In this document: one piece after another, positions 1 through 7,795 of the stretch
Position numbering within the stretch: the first letter of the stretch is position 1
Layout: each line of letters starts with the position of its first letter
Source: Desulfatitalea sp. UBA4791
GTDB taxonomy: Bacteria > Desulfobacterota > Desulfobacteria > Desulfobacterales > Desulfosarcinaceae
Reading direction: 5' to 3'
DNA length: 47,224 nt
Assembly (NCBI GenBank): GCA_002402905.1
Contig: DHGT01000102.1
Location: 1-47,224 of the forward strand
Position numbers and translations under genes: made by a program
The notes under the pieces: generated by a model
Databases searched by the model: none
What the model was told of the DNA's origin: nothing
The model's input: the letters and a program-made list of their open reading frames with translations, nothing else

Positions 1-165
1 CTTGAAAAGCAGTTCGGCGGCATGTGGGACATCGAACCCGATCCCATCAAGCATGCCCAATTGATGATCGCCCACATCGACAGAAAACGCAAAGAGCTGG
101 GCATCGACAAGGCCAGGGACCGCGTCCTGATGGATATGGCGGACCGCCAGAAGCTTGAGGCTTAA
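1..165 (+). CDS. acsA: C-terminal end of anaerobic CO dehydrogenase catalytic subunit (partial)
   Basis: Frame 1 is open from the first base to a TAA and encodes the last 54 residues of a protein. The segment around FGGMWDIEPDPIKHAQLM, followed by a basic stretch (DRKRKELG), resembles the C-terminus of CooS/AcsA, the nickel-iron CO dehydrogenase that reduces CO2 to CO for acetyl-CoA synthase. It lies 35 bp upstream of acsB, which fits an acsA-acsB operon. The active-site residues are outside the window, so the identification rests on the tail and on context; it could be another subunit of the same complex. Confidence 0.6.
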   Translation, partial: LEKQFGGMWDIEPDPIKHAQLMIAHIDRKRKELGIDKARDRVLMDMADRQKLEA

Positions 166-200
166 TTCATTAACCCATATCCTCAACGAAGGAGGAATTC

Positions 201-2414
201 ATGTCTAAACTCGTAGCATTTGCCGCCATTCAAGGCGGATACAATATCGTATCCAAAGTCGAGGGAAAATATAAAAGAGCTTTGCAGACTTACAGCGCCG
301 ATACCAAGGTGGGCTTCCCCAATACCGCCTACTTTCTGCCGGTGATCTACTCCCTGTTGGGTATCAAGGTCGAAACCTTGGAAGACATGCAGAAACCGTT
401 GGCATTCGCCCGCAAGCTGCTGCCGCCGCATGTGAAGGGCCAGAACAACCTCCCCTACCTGGGACCCCTTCTGGACGCCGGCATGGCCGCGCTGTTCGCC
501 TTTGAGCTCGAAGAAGCCCTGCGTTACCTGGAAGATCCCGACTTCTACCTGCCCACCGAAGAGGTGGACGAGGAAGCCGGCAAGATCTGGCTGGGTGCCG
601 CCGACGACACCATCCTGCGCAAACGCGGCGTGGAGTTCGTGGACGGCTCGGCTCCCGGATTCGCCGCCATCGTCGGATCCGCACCGACGCCCGATATCGC
701 CAAAATGATCGTGGAAGAGTACCAGCGCCGCAACCTGTATATTTTCTGCGCGGCCAACCAGAACGGCACCACGGTGATCGACCAGCTGCGCGAAGCGAAA
801 GTGCAGGTCGGCTGGAACACCCGTATCGTCCCGTTCGGTCCGGACATCAGTTCGGCCATCTTCGCCCTGGGCTTCGCCAACCGTGCCGCCATGTCCTTCG
901 GCGGTGTGCAGCCGGGCGACTACAAGAAGATCCTCAAATACAACAAAGACCGCATTTTCGCCTTCGTCAACGCCCTGGGCGATGTCAACGCCGAATGGGC
1001 CGCGGCGGCGGCCGGATGTGTGAACTGGGGTTTCCCCACCATCGCCGATACCGACATTCCGGAAATTCTGCCCACCGGTATCTGCACCTACGAACACGTG
1101 GTGGCCAATGTCAAACACGACGATATGGTCCAGAAGTCGGTTGAGGTACGCGGCCTGAAGACCACGGTCAGCAAGATCGACATCCCCTGCGCCTTCGGCC
1201 CGGCCTTCGAGGGCGAGCGCGTGCGCGGTGCCGACCTGTACTGCCAGGCCGGCGGCGGCAAGACCCAATGCACCGAATATCTGAAGATGGCCCAGATGAA
1301 CGAGATCGAAGACGGCAAAGTGGTCGTGGTCGGTCCGGACATCCCGGATATGAAAGAGGGCAGCGCCTTCCCGCTGGCCATCCTGATGCAGGTGGCCGGC
1401 CGCGAGTTCCAGGAGGATTTCGAGCCGATCCTCGAGCGTCAAACCCACCACCTGGTCAACTATATCCAGGGCATCATGCACATGGGCCAGCGCGACATCG
1501 CCTGGGTGCGCGTCAGCAAGGCCGCTGTTGAAAAGGGTTTCACGCTGAAAGACATCGGCGTGGTGCTGCATGCCAAGTTCCACCAGGAGTTCGGCAAGAT
1601 TCTGGACAAGGTTCAGGTCACCCTCTACACCAAGAAGGAAGACGTGGACAAGATCACCGCCGAAGCCCGCGCCGCTTACAAGCACAGAGACGAACGCGTC
1701 GAAAAAATGACCGACGAGGATGTGGAGATCTTCTACTCCTGCACCCTGTGCCAATCGTTTGCCCCGACCCACGTTTGCGCCGTGAGCCCGGAGCGTACCG
1801 GTCTATGCGGTGCCTATAACTGGATGGACTGCAGGGCCTCTTACGAAATCAACCCCACCGGTCCCAACCAGCCCATCGAGAAGGGCGAAGTGCTCGATCC
1901 CATACTGGGCCGTTTCAAAGGGGTGGACGAGTTCGTTAAAAAGGCCTCCCGCGGCGCCATCGAAGGTTACAACTTCTACTCCATGGTGATCGACCCCATG
2001 ACCACCTGCGGCTGCTGCGAATGCATCGCCGCCATGCTGCCCGGTTGCAATGGTGTCATGACCGTCAACCGCGAATTCGCGGGTGAGACGCCGTGCGGCA
2101 TGAAGTTCACCACCCTGGCCGGTGTCATGGGCGGCGGCGCCCAGTCGCCGGGCTTCGTGGGTCATTCCAAGTACAACATCATCCAGAAAAAGTTCATCCT
2201 CGGTGACGGCGGCCTGCTGCGCATGGTGTGGATGCCCAAGATGCTCAAGGATGAGCTCAAGGACCGCATCAACAAACGCGGCGAGGAGATGGGCGTAAAG
2301 AACCTGTACGACATGATCGCCGACGAAACCGTGGGCACCAGCGAAGAGGAGATCATGCCCTTCCTGAAGGAAAAGGGGCATCCCGCTCTTTCCATGGAAC
2401 CTCTGGTCGGCTAA
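201..2414 (+). CDS. acsB: Acetyl-CoA synthase, CO-methylating subunit AcsB
   Basis: A 737-residue protein that condenses CO, the methyl group from the corrinoid protein and CoA into acetyl-CoA in the Wood-Ljungdahl pathway. The nickel-iron-sulfur A-cluster ligands are visible: Cys514, Cys517, Cys526 and Cys536 (pattern CTLC...VC...LC), and the distal-nickel motif Cys603-Gly604-Cys605. These match the Moorella AcsB ligands (506/509/518/528 and 595/597) with a constant offset of 8. The N-terminal half is the CODH-contacting and CO-tunnel region, the middle is the ferredoxin/CFeSP-binding part. An AAGGAGG-type site precedes the ATG by 7 nt. The gene ends in tandem TAA codons. In a sulfate reducer the pathway may run towards acetyl-CoA oxidation or CO2 fixation; the sequence cannot tell which. 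Confidence 0.97.
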   Translation: MSKLVAFAAIQGGYNIVSKVEGKYKRALQTYSADTKVGFPNTAYFLPVIYSLLGIKVETLEDMQKPLAFARKLLPPHVKGQNNLPYLGPLLDAGMAALFAFELEEALRYLEDPDFYLPTEEVDEEAGKIWLGAADDTILRKRGVEFVDGSAPGFAAIVGSAPTPDIAKMIVEEYQRRNLYIFCAANQNGTTVIDQLREAKVQVGWNTRIVPFGPDISSAIFALGFANRAAMSFGGVQPGDYKKILKYNKDRIFAFVNALGDVNAEWAAAAAGCVNWGFPTIADTDIPEILPTGICTYEHVVANVKHDDMVQKSVEVRGLKTTVSKIDIPCAFGPAFEGERVRGADLYCQAGGGKTQCTEYLKMAQMNEIEDGKVVVVGPDIPDMKEGSAFPLAILMQVAGREFQEDFEPILERQTHHLVNYIQGIMHMGQRDIAWVRVSKAAVEKGFTLKDIGVVLHAKFHQEFGKILDKVQVTLYTKKEDVDKITAEARAAYKHRDERVEKMTDEDVEIFYSCTLCQSFAPTHVCAVSPERTGLCGAYNWMDCRASYEINPTGPNQPIEKGEVLDPILGRFKGVDEFVKKASRGAIEGYNFYSMVIDPMTTCGCCECIAAMLPGCNGVMTVNREFAGETPCGMKFTTLAGVMGGGAQSPGFVGHSKYNIIQKKFILGDGGLLRMVWMPKMLKDELKDRINKRGEEMGVKNLYDMIADETVGTSEEEIMPFLKEKGHPALSMEPLVG

Positions 2415-2425
2415 TAAGAACAATG

Positions 2426-2464
2426 GTTGCCCGGGAGATTCAACAACCGAAGCTCCCGGGCAAC
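2426..2464 (+). promoter_or_regulatory. Perfect 12-bp stem-loop between acsB and acsC
   Basis: GTTGCCCGGGAG (2426-2437) is exactly complementary to CTCCCGGGCAAC (2453-2464), leaving a 15-nt loop. No uridine tract follows, so it does not look like an intrinsic terminator. Its position, 11 bp after the acsB stop and 25 bp before the acsC start, suggests an intercistronic mRNA-stabilising or processing hairpin that could set the acsB:acsC ratio. Confidence 0.7.
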
Positions 2465-2489
2465 ATTCAATAAGGATAAGGAGAAACCA

Positions 2490-3836
2490 ATGGCATTAAC
2501 CGGTATTCAGATTTTCAAGCTCCTGCCGAAAACCAACTGCAAGGAGTGCGGGGTACCCACCTGCCTGGCCTTTGCCATGAACCTGGCATCGGGCAAGGCA
2601 GAGTTGGACGCCTGCCCTTACGTCTCGGATGAAGCCCGCGCACAGCTGGCCGAGGCCTCCGCACCCCCCATTCGCCCGGTCGTCATCGGCAAAGGCGTAC
2701 GCAAAGCGGCCACCGGCGGTGAAACCGTCCAGTATCGCCATGAGAAAACCTTTTACAACCCCACCCTCCTGGCCACATTGGTCAATTCGGACATCTCCTC
2801 CGCCGACCTGGCCACCAAGCTCAAGGGGTGGAATGCCCTGCAGTTTGAACGCGTCGGACTGAACCTGCGTCCCGAACTGGTGGCCTTGAAAGATGCCAAT
2901 GGCGATGCGAAAGCATTTGCCGCAGCCGCCAAACAGATCGCCGAAACGTCCGAATTCAACGTCATCCTGATGACCGAAAACGTCGATGTGATGAAAGCCG
3001 GTGTCGAAGCTGCCGGTTTCAAGCGACCCCTGTTGTACGCCGCCACGGCCGACAACGCCGATGCCATGGGCCAGTTGGCCAAGGAGAGCGGTCTTCCCCT
3101 GGCCGTCAAGGCCGACTCGGTGGAAGCGTTGCTTCCGCTGAACGAAAAACTCATGGGCATGGGACTCAAGGACCTGGTCATCGACCCGGGCAGCCGGGAA
3201 CCCAAACAGGCCAACCTGGATCAGATCGCCATCCGCCGCGCCGCGTTGAAGAACAGCAATCGCACGATCGGCTTCCCCACCATCACCTTCCCCTGTGAGA
3301 TGGCATCCAATCTCGAGGTGGAGACCCTGATCGCCGCCATGTTCATCGCCAAATACGGCGGCATCGTGGTATTGTCCGATTTTGCCGGTGAGAGCCTCTT
3401 TCCACTGCTGCTCGAGCGGCTCAACATCTACACCGACCCGCAGCGACCCATGACGGTGACCGAAGGCATCTACGAGATCGGAAACCCCGATGAGAACTCG
3501 CCGGTGCTGGTGACCACCAACTTCGCGCTCACCTATTTTATCGTCTCCGGTGAAATCGAGGGCAGCCGCGTCCCGGCCTGGCTGTTGATCAAGGATTCCG
3601 AAGGCCTCTCCGTTCTGACCGCATGGGCGGCCGGTAAATTCGCCGGTGACGATGTGGGCATGTTCGTGAAGAAGTCCGGCATCATGGATAAGGTCAAACA
3701 CACCGAGTTGATCATCCCCGGTTACGCTGCGGCCATCGTCGGCGATATCGAAGAAGAGCTGCCCGGATGGACCGTTACCGTCGGTCCGCGTGAAGCGGCC
3801 CATATTCCTGGTTTCCTCAGAGAACGCAACGCCTAA
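2490..3836 (+). CDS. acsC: Corrinoid/iron-sulfur protein large subunit AcsC
   Basis: A 448-residue large (gamma) subunit of the corrinoid iron-sulfur protein, which carries the methyl group from methyl-tetrahydrofolate to the A-cluster of AcsB. The N-terminal [4Fe-4S] motif has Cys17, Cys20, Cys25 and Cys42 (CKECGVPTC, then DACPYV), the same numbering as the Moorella protein. A central TIM barrel and a C-terminal cobamide-binding Rossmann domain follow. The start at 2490 is chosen over upstream in-frame codons because the Fe-S motif falls at the canonical distance and a GGATAAGGAG site precedes it. The partner small subunit (AcsD) is not encoded between acsC and acsE here. Confidence 0.95.
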   Translation: MALTGIQIFKLLPKTNCKECGVPTCLAFAMNLASGKAELDACPYVSDEARAQLAEASAPPIRPVVIGKGVRKAATGGETVQYRHEKTFYNPTLLATLVNSDISSADLATKLKGWNALQFERVGLNLRPELVALKDANGDAKAFAAAAKQIAETSEFNVILMTENVDVMKAGVEAAGFKRPLLYAATADNADAMGQLAKESGLPLAVKADSVEALLPLNEKLMGMGLKDLVIDPGSREPKQANLDQIAIRRAALKNSNRTIGFPTITFPCEMASNLEVETLIAAMFIAKYGGIVVLSDFAGESLFPLLLERLNIYTDPQRPMTVTEGIYEIGNPDENSPVLVTTNFALTYFIVSGEIEGSRVPAWLLIKDSEGLSVLTAWAAGKFAGDDVGMFVKKSGIMDKVKHTELIIPGYAAAIVGDIEEELPGWTVTVGPREAAHIPGFLRERNA

Positions 3837-3844
3837 TTGAACGT

Positions 3845-3880
3845 ACGGGGGTCGGTCAAACATCAGCCGCCCCCGTTCTG
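3845..3880 (+). terminator. Hairpin after acsC, possible weak terminator
   Basis: ACGGGGG (3845-3851) pairs with CCCCCGT (3870-3876) just after the acsC stop and is followed by the short T-rich sequence TCTGTTT. The stem is strong but the T tract is interrupted, so partial termination or attenuation before acsE is more likely than full termination. Confidence 0.5.
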
Positions 3881-4016
3881 TTTCGATGCAACAAAGCGTT
3901 TGCAACACATGCCAAACTTTAGTAGGAACAGTCGTAACAACCAACCGCAAGTTGCTGCGACGGCCATCGCCCGTTTTCCAACACCAATGTGAACGCTACA
4001 TATTAAGGGAGGAGAT

Positions 4017-4913
4017 ATGTTACTCATCGGCGAAAGCTTGAATGTTATTTCCAAAAAGATCGGTCGCGCTTTTAAAGAGCGTGATGCCAAGCCGATCCAG
4101 GAAGAGGCGCTGTTTCAGAAAGAAAAAAGAATGGACTACATTGATATCAACCTCGGGCCGGCTAAAAAAGACGGCCACGAGCTGATGCCGTGGGTGGTTC
4201 AGGTGGTACAGGAGGTCGTGCCCGACGTTCCCCTGGCCCTGGACACATCCAACATCGACGCCATTGAGGCGGCCTTGAAGGTGATCAAGCAGGTGCCCAG
4301 CGGCACCCCGCACATCGTCAACTCCATCATGTGCCGTCCGGAGCGCTATGAGCGTATGGTGCCCATGGCCGCCGAATACAATGCCGATTTCATCGCGCTC
4401 ATGTGGGGTCCGGAGGGGCTGCCGCGTGACGAGAACGAACGCGCCGCCCTGTGCGTGGAATTGCTCTACTTTGCCAACGAAGCGGGCATCCCCAACGAAA
4501 AGATCTGGGTGGACGGCATCGTGACCCCGGTGAACATCCAACAGCCCCAGGCCATCAGCCTGATGGAGTTCCAGAAGATGCTCCCCGACATGTGCCCCGG
4601 TGCCAAGAGCACCTGCGGCCTGTCCAACATCTCCAACGGGCCTCCCGATCACCTGCGCCCCATTTTGAACCAGACCTACATGGTCATGCTTCAAAAGTGC
4701 GGCATGTTCTCGGTCATCTCCGATCCCCGCGACGAACAACTGACCGCCATCGCCAAGGGCGAGCGCCAGGACATCGTCGACCTGATTTACGGCATCATGG
4801 ACGGCAATCAGCCTAACATGGCCAGCCTCTCCAAGGAGCTGCAGGATTACGCCAAGACCGTCAATGTCATCCTGGGCAACACGCTCTATTCCGACTCCTG
4901 GCTGGAGGTTTGA
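4017..4913 (+). CDS. acsE: Methyltetrahydrofolate:corrinoid/iron-sulfur protein methyltransferase AcsE
   Basis: A 298-residue protein of the pterin-binding (dihydropteroate synthase-like) TIM-barrel family that moves the methyl group from methyl-tetrahydrofolate to the cobalt of the corrinoid iron-sulfur protein. Recognisable features are the N-terminal LLIGESLN strand, the acidic IDINLGPA segment that binds the pterin, LALDTSNI, and the GLSNISNG motif near residue 200. It is about 35 residues longer than the Moorella enzyme. A GGGAGGAG site lies 3-4 nt before the ATG. About 180 bp and a hairpin separate it from acsC, so it may have its own promoter. Confidence 0.93.
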   Translation: MLLIGESLNVISKKIGRAFKERDAKPIQEEALFQKEKRMDYIDINLGPAKKDGHELMPWVVQVVQEVVPDVPLALDTSNIDAIEAALKVIKQVPSGTPHIVNSIMCRPERYERMVPMAAEYNADFIALMWGPEGLPRDENERAALCVELLYFANEAGIPNEKIWVDGIVTPVNIQQPQAISLMEFQKMLPDMCPGAKSTCGLSNISNGPPDHLRPILNQTYMVMLQKCGMFSVISDPRDEQLTAIAKGERQDIVDLIYGIMDGNQPNMASLSKELQDYAKTVNVILGNTLYSDSWLEV

Positions 4914-4939
4914 TCGCCTTCGGCTAGCCCAAAAAGTAG

Positions 4940-4977
4940 AAAAGCCCTGCTTGCGGTATTCACAAGCAGGGCTTTTT
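4940..4977 (+). terminator. Strong intrinsic terminator of the acs operon
   Basis: AAAAGCCCTGCTTG (4940-4953) pairs with CAAGCAGGGCTTTT (4963-4976) around a 9-nt loop. The run of A on one side and T on the other makes it potentially bidirectional. It sits 26 bp after acsE. Confidence 0.93.
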
Positions 4978-5040
4978 CATTTCCGGGTCTTAAAGACCGC
5001 AAGATCGCATCAATTGCTCACCGCGGATTTGTGGCCCGCT

Positions 5041-5190
5041 CTATTCAGTGTCCATCCAGAAATAGGCAAATTTGGTATAGATCAAGGCATGCGAAAAATT
5101 TTACCGCAGGCATATAGCTGATATTCCGAGGATAAAATTTTGAGCAGAACGCAGATATCGGGCAAATTGGCCATTTGTGGACGGACACTA
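5041..5190. repeat. REPIN-like composite repeat (family A, inverted pair)
   Basis: A left arm at 5042-5080 (TATTCAGTGTCCATCCAGAA...) and a right arm at 5130-5190, whose reverse complement begins TAGTGTCCGTCCACAAATGG, are diverged inverted copies of one unit around a 50-bp AT-rich centre. The same unit recurs singly near 9054-9098, 18301-18323 and 41929-41989. The right arm runs into the 3' end of the minus-strand gene beginning at 5188 and supplies its TAG stop. Confidence 0.75.
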
Positions 5191-5613
5191 TTTGCAGTTG
5201 CCGGTACGTTTCCCCGTGATATGAACTGTCACGGTGGTATTTCCCATCTCCGGTCCCATCTTGGTCTTAACGGTGCCCTCGAAGCGATCCCCTTTGTAGG
5301 TCATGCTGCCGGTGCTCTCGGTTCGGGTCCCGTCCTGATCGCACACCATCCGCCAGGTGATCGTATTGCCTTTGGTTTTCGTGTCCAACACCTCGCAATT
5401 TTGGCTATCGGCATTGGGATCGGGTAGCGGATCATTTTTCGTCAGGCATTGTATGGTCGTCTGCGGGGGCATCTGCATGGGCATGCCCGGCATTTCGACC
5501 TTGCTGGTCACTTCATATTCACCCGGCTGAAAATCCAGTCCCCAGACCGGCAACACCAGAAAGCAACTCAACAGCATCAAAACAAAACCAATTCCACCTG
5601 TCTTGGCCACCAT
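5188..5613 (-). CDS. DUF3617-like small periplasmic protein
   Basis: A 141-residue protein with an N-terminal signal peptide (about residues 1-25, hydrophobic FVLMLLSCFLVLPVWG) and a mature domain starting near LDFQPGEYEVTSKVEMPG. That opening and the internal NCEV...WRMVCD and GTRTESTGSMTY segments fit the DUF3617 family of uncharacterised periplasmic proteins. Paired cysteines in the mature part (for example in IQCLT and QNCEV) could form disulfides. The start at 5613 follows a GGGGAGAAAACG site; the open frame continues upstream without one. The stop codon is contributed by the family A repeat, so the C-terminus may have been trimmed or fixed by insertion of the repeat. Function unknown. 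Confidence 0.8.
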   Translation of the reverse strand: MVAKTGGIGFVLMLLSCFLVLPVWGLDFQPGEYEVTSKVEMPGMPMQMPPQTTIQCLTKNDPLPDPNADSQNCEVLDTKTKGNTITWRMVCDQDGTRTESTGSMTYKGDRFEGTVKTKMGPEMGNTTVTVHITGKRTGNCK

Positions 5614-5696
5614 CGTTTTCTCCCCTTTTGAATAGATAGAATTTCTTTGCTTTAACCTTTTCACTTTCGACCTTAACCTCTACCGCGAAGCGGCAA

Positions 5697-6293
5697 CTAA
5701 ATGCTGATCACCTTATCCGCCAGTTGCATGGCCGTTACGATATCGAGCATGTTGGTGGTGATGCCGACCTGTTTTCTCTCCAACAGCTTGAAATGCTCCA
5801 GGCAGGTACCACAGACGAGAATCGTTATACCCTCTTTTTCATAGGCCTGCAATTCCGACAACACCGCCGAACCCTCGATGGCCAGTTTGACGCCATTGTT
5901 GACCAGGACCAGGCGCCACAAATCCGGCCCCATCTCCTTGAGGGTACGAATAAAATTGACCATCAGCTTGAGCCCCAGTTCATCATCGCCGAATCCCATC
6001 CGGTCCGTGGTACACATCACCATGATCTGCTGCACGCCACTCTTTGATGCAGGTGCCGGGTCCATCTGCGGGGTGGATTTGGCGCCGCCTTTTCCGACGA
6101 TGGTAAAATCTTCTCCCTCTTTGGCCAGGGCCGTTTCGAAGCCTTGAGACTTGAGAAACCGATCCACATTCTGCTGGGAGGCGGCATTGTCCACGATCAC
6201 CTTGATCGTATCCAACGGCTCCTGCTCCAGAATGGCTTTCGTTTGTAATACCGGTGCAGGGCATGACAGCCCACGGGCGTCCACTTCTTTCAT
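5697..6293 (-). CDS. yedF: Sulfurtransferase-like selenium metabolism protein YedF
   Basis: A 198-residue two-domain protein. Residues 1-75 are a TusA/SirA-like domain with the CPAP motif (Cys11) that carries sulfur or selenium as a persulfide or selenide; residues 95-198 are a DsrE-like domain (VMCTTDRMGFGDDELG, ILVCGTCLEHF). This architecture is known next to selD and is thought to handle selenium for selenophosphate synthesis. The start at 6293 is chosen because an AAAGGAG site lies 8 nt upstream; an in-frame ATG at 6314 lacks one. It follows selD by 33 bp in the same direction, so selD and yedF are very likely cotranscribed. Confidence 0.93.
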   Translation of the reverse strand: MKEVDARGLSCPAPVLQTKAILEQEPLDTIKVIVDNAASQQNVDRFLKSQGFETALAKEGEDFTIVGKGGAKSTPQMDPAPASKSGVQQIMVMCTTDRMGFGDDELGLKLMVNFIRTLKEMGPDLWRLVLVNNGVKLAIEGSAVLSELQAYEKEGITILVCGTCLEHFKLLERKQVGITTNMLDIVTAMQLADKVISI

Positions 6294-6326
6294 TGAATGC
6301 GCTCCTTTGATCATCCCTCGATGTTG

Positions 6327-7373
6327 CTATTGAACGAAAATCTTCTCGGACGGATCGGCGATGACGCTTCCGATGACGGCGGCCTGGTCGATGCCCTTTG
6401 CCATGAGGTCGGCAACCAGTGCCTCGGCCCGCTCGCCGGCGACACTGATCAACAGTCCACCGGAGGTCTGCGGATCGAACAGGATATCACGCATCAAGGC
6501 ATCGACACTTGCCTCGAAAGAGACCATATGCTCGCGAAAGGTCTTGTTGTGATAGGCACCGGCCGGCACCAGCCCCATGGCGGCATATTCCGAGGCCTCG
6601 GGGAGAATAGGCACCTTCGCGGACTGGACGAGCAGGCTGTGACCCGAACCGCAAACCATCTCGGCCAGATGGCCGAGCAGACCGAACCCGGTGATGTCGG
6701 TGCAGGCGTGGACCGGATAGGCGGCCATGACTTCGGCGGCACTTCGATTCAGCGCCGCCATGAGGCGGGTGACACGTTCGATCAACTCATCGGATGCCAG
6801 CCCCCCTTTGATGGCCGTGTTGATGATGCCGGTGCCCAGCGGTTTGGTCAGGATCAGGGCGTCTCCCTGTTTGAGGTTTTTCTTCACGAGGAACCGCTCG
6901 GGATGAACGAAACCAGTCACGGACAGGCCATATTTCAATTCGCTGTCTTCGACGCTGTGGCCGCCCACCAAAACCACTTGGGCTTCGACCATCTTGTCGA
7001 TGCCGCCCTGGATGATCTGCCTTAATATAGAGATATCCATCGTCTTGAGCGGAAATCCGACCAGATTCATGGCGGTTTTGGGCACCCCGCCCATGGCATA
7101 GACGTCGCTCAGGGCATTGGCGGCCGCAATCTGTCCGAACCAATAGGGATCATCCACGATGGGGGTAAAAAAATCCACTGTCTGAATCAGCGCCAGATCG
7201 TCGGACAACCGGTACACCCCGGCGTCGTCGGCGCGGTCCAGCCCGACCAAAACGTTTTCATCCGTGGGAAACGTCATCCCGCAAAGTGCCTGCTCCAGGT
7301 CCCCTGGAGAGAGCTTAGAGGCTCAACCGGCACCCTTGACCGTCTGCGTCAATCTGATCTCATTGGCTGCCAT
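6327..7373 (-). CDS. selD: Selenide, water dikinase SelD (selenocysteine-containing)
   Basis: Makes selenophosphate from selenide and ATP, the selenium donor for tRNA(Sec). A conventional caller would start at 7277 (MTFPTDENV), which lacks the catalytic N-terminus. Reading upstream in frame through a TGA at 7323-7325 gives MAANEIRLTQTVKGAG-Sec-ASKL up to an ATG at 7371-7373. This matches the SelD N-terminus with Sec17 in the Cys17 position of the E. coli enzyme and the essential Lys20 three residues later. The full protein is 348 residues. Downstream motifs include DDAGVY, TVDFFTPIVDD, GGHSVEDSEL and DPQTSGGLL. AGGA lies 9 nt before the ATG; an alternative ATG at 7382 would overlap the stop of the upstream gene. 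Middle gene of a zinc-ribbon/selD/yedF operon. Confidence 0.96.
7293..7309 (-). promoter_or_regulatory. Candidate bacterial SECIS hairpin in selD
   Basis: On the minus strand, CTCCAGG-GGA-CCTGGAG forms a perfect 7-bp stem with a GGA triloop, beginning 13 nt after the UGA codon of selD. Bacterial SECIS elements are short hairpins at this distance inside the coding sequence, recognised by SelB. A similar hairpin follows the UGA at 18163-18165. Confidence 0.65.
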
Positions 7374-7378
7374 CGCTG

Positions 7379-7624
7379 TCATTCCTGTTCCATCCCGATA
7401 CCCCCGGAACCAGCGCCGCTGCTCTGCCCGAACGGGCAGGCCAGTTCATCGGCGCTGTAAACGTGTTGCGCGCCGCAAAAAGGGCACGGGATATCCACCC
7501 GCACCTTTGCATCGAGGTGTTTGTGTCCTTTTGCGTCGGTCCGGACGCCATGGTGGTCCACGATGCTGAAGGCATCGGTTTGGAAGGTCTGGTGTGTGTC
7601 CGGGCACATGAAAACCAGTTCCAT
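7379..7624 (-). CDS. Small zinc-ribbon-like protein upstream of selD
   Basis: An 81-residue protein with four cysteines spaced as a zinc ribbon: Cys7 (MCPDT), Cys47-x2-Cys50 (CPFCG) and Cys63 (ACPFG). The middle is rich in His and Asp, and a short Gly/Ser tail follows. I do not recognise a named family. An AGAGGATC site lies just before the ATG. Its stop (7379-7381) overlaps or nearly touches the possible starts of selD, so the two are translationally coupled. A role in selenium or metal handling is an inference from this position only. Confidence 0.72.
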   Translation of the reverse strand: MELVFMCPDTHQTFQTDAFSIVDHHGVRTDAKGHKHLDAKVRVDIPCPFCGAQHVYSADELACPFGQSSGAGSGGIGMEQE

Positions 7625-7795
7625 TTAGATCCTCTATCTCACTTCACTTTTGCATTGAATATTCGTATCAGCTTGATTTTCATTACAAATATAAGTAGCA
7701 GACTCCGAAATCAAATGGAAGAACGAAAATGGACCCTCTTAAAGAAATTCAGGTTTCTCTACTGATTTTCAGGTGAAATTGCGGGCAACGCAGAT

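Noticed and set aside
183..1772. 529-residue open frame on the minus strand opposite acsB
   Set aside because: It mirrors acsB codon structure in a GC-rich gene, has no recognisable domain and lies under a gene with a complete active site.
2496..3950. 484-residue minus-strand frame opposite acsC
   Set aside because: Shadow of acsC; low-complexity Gly/His/Asp composition and no domain.
4914..5187. Search for tRNA or structured RNA after the acs operon
   Set aside because: Only the terminator and the family A repeat are found; no cloverleaf or known RNA motif.
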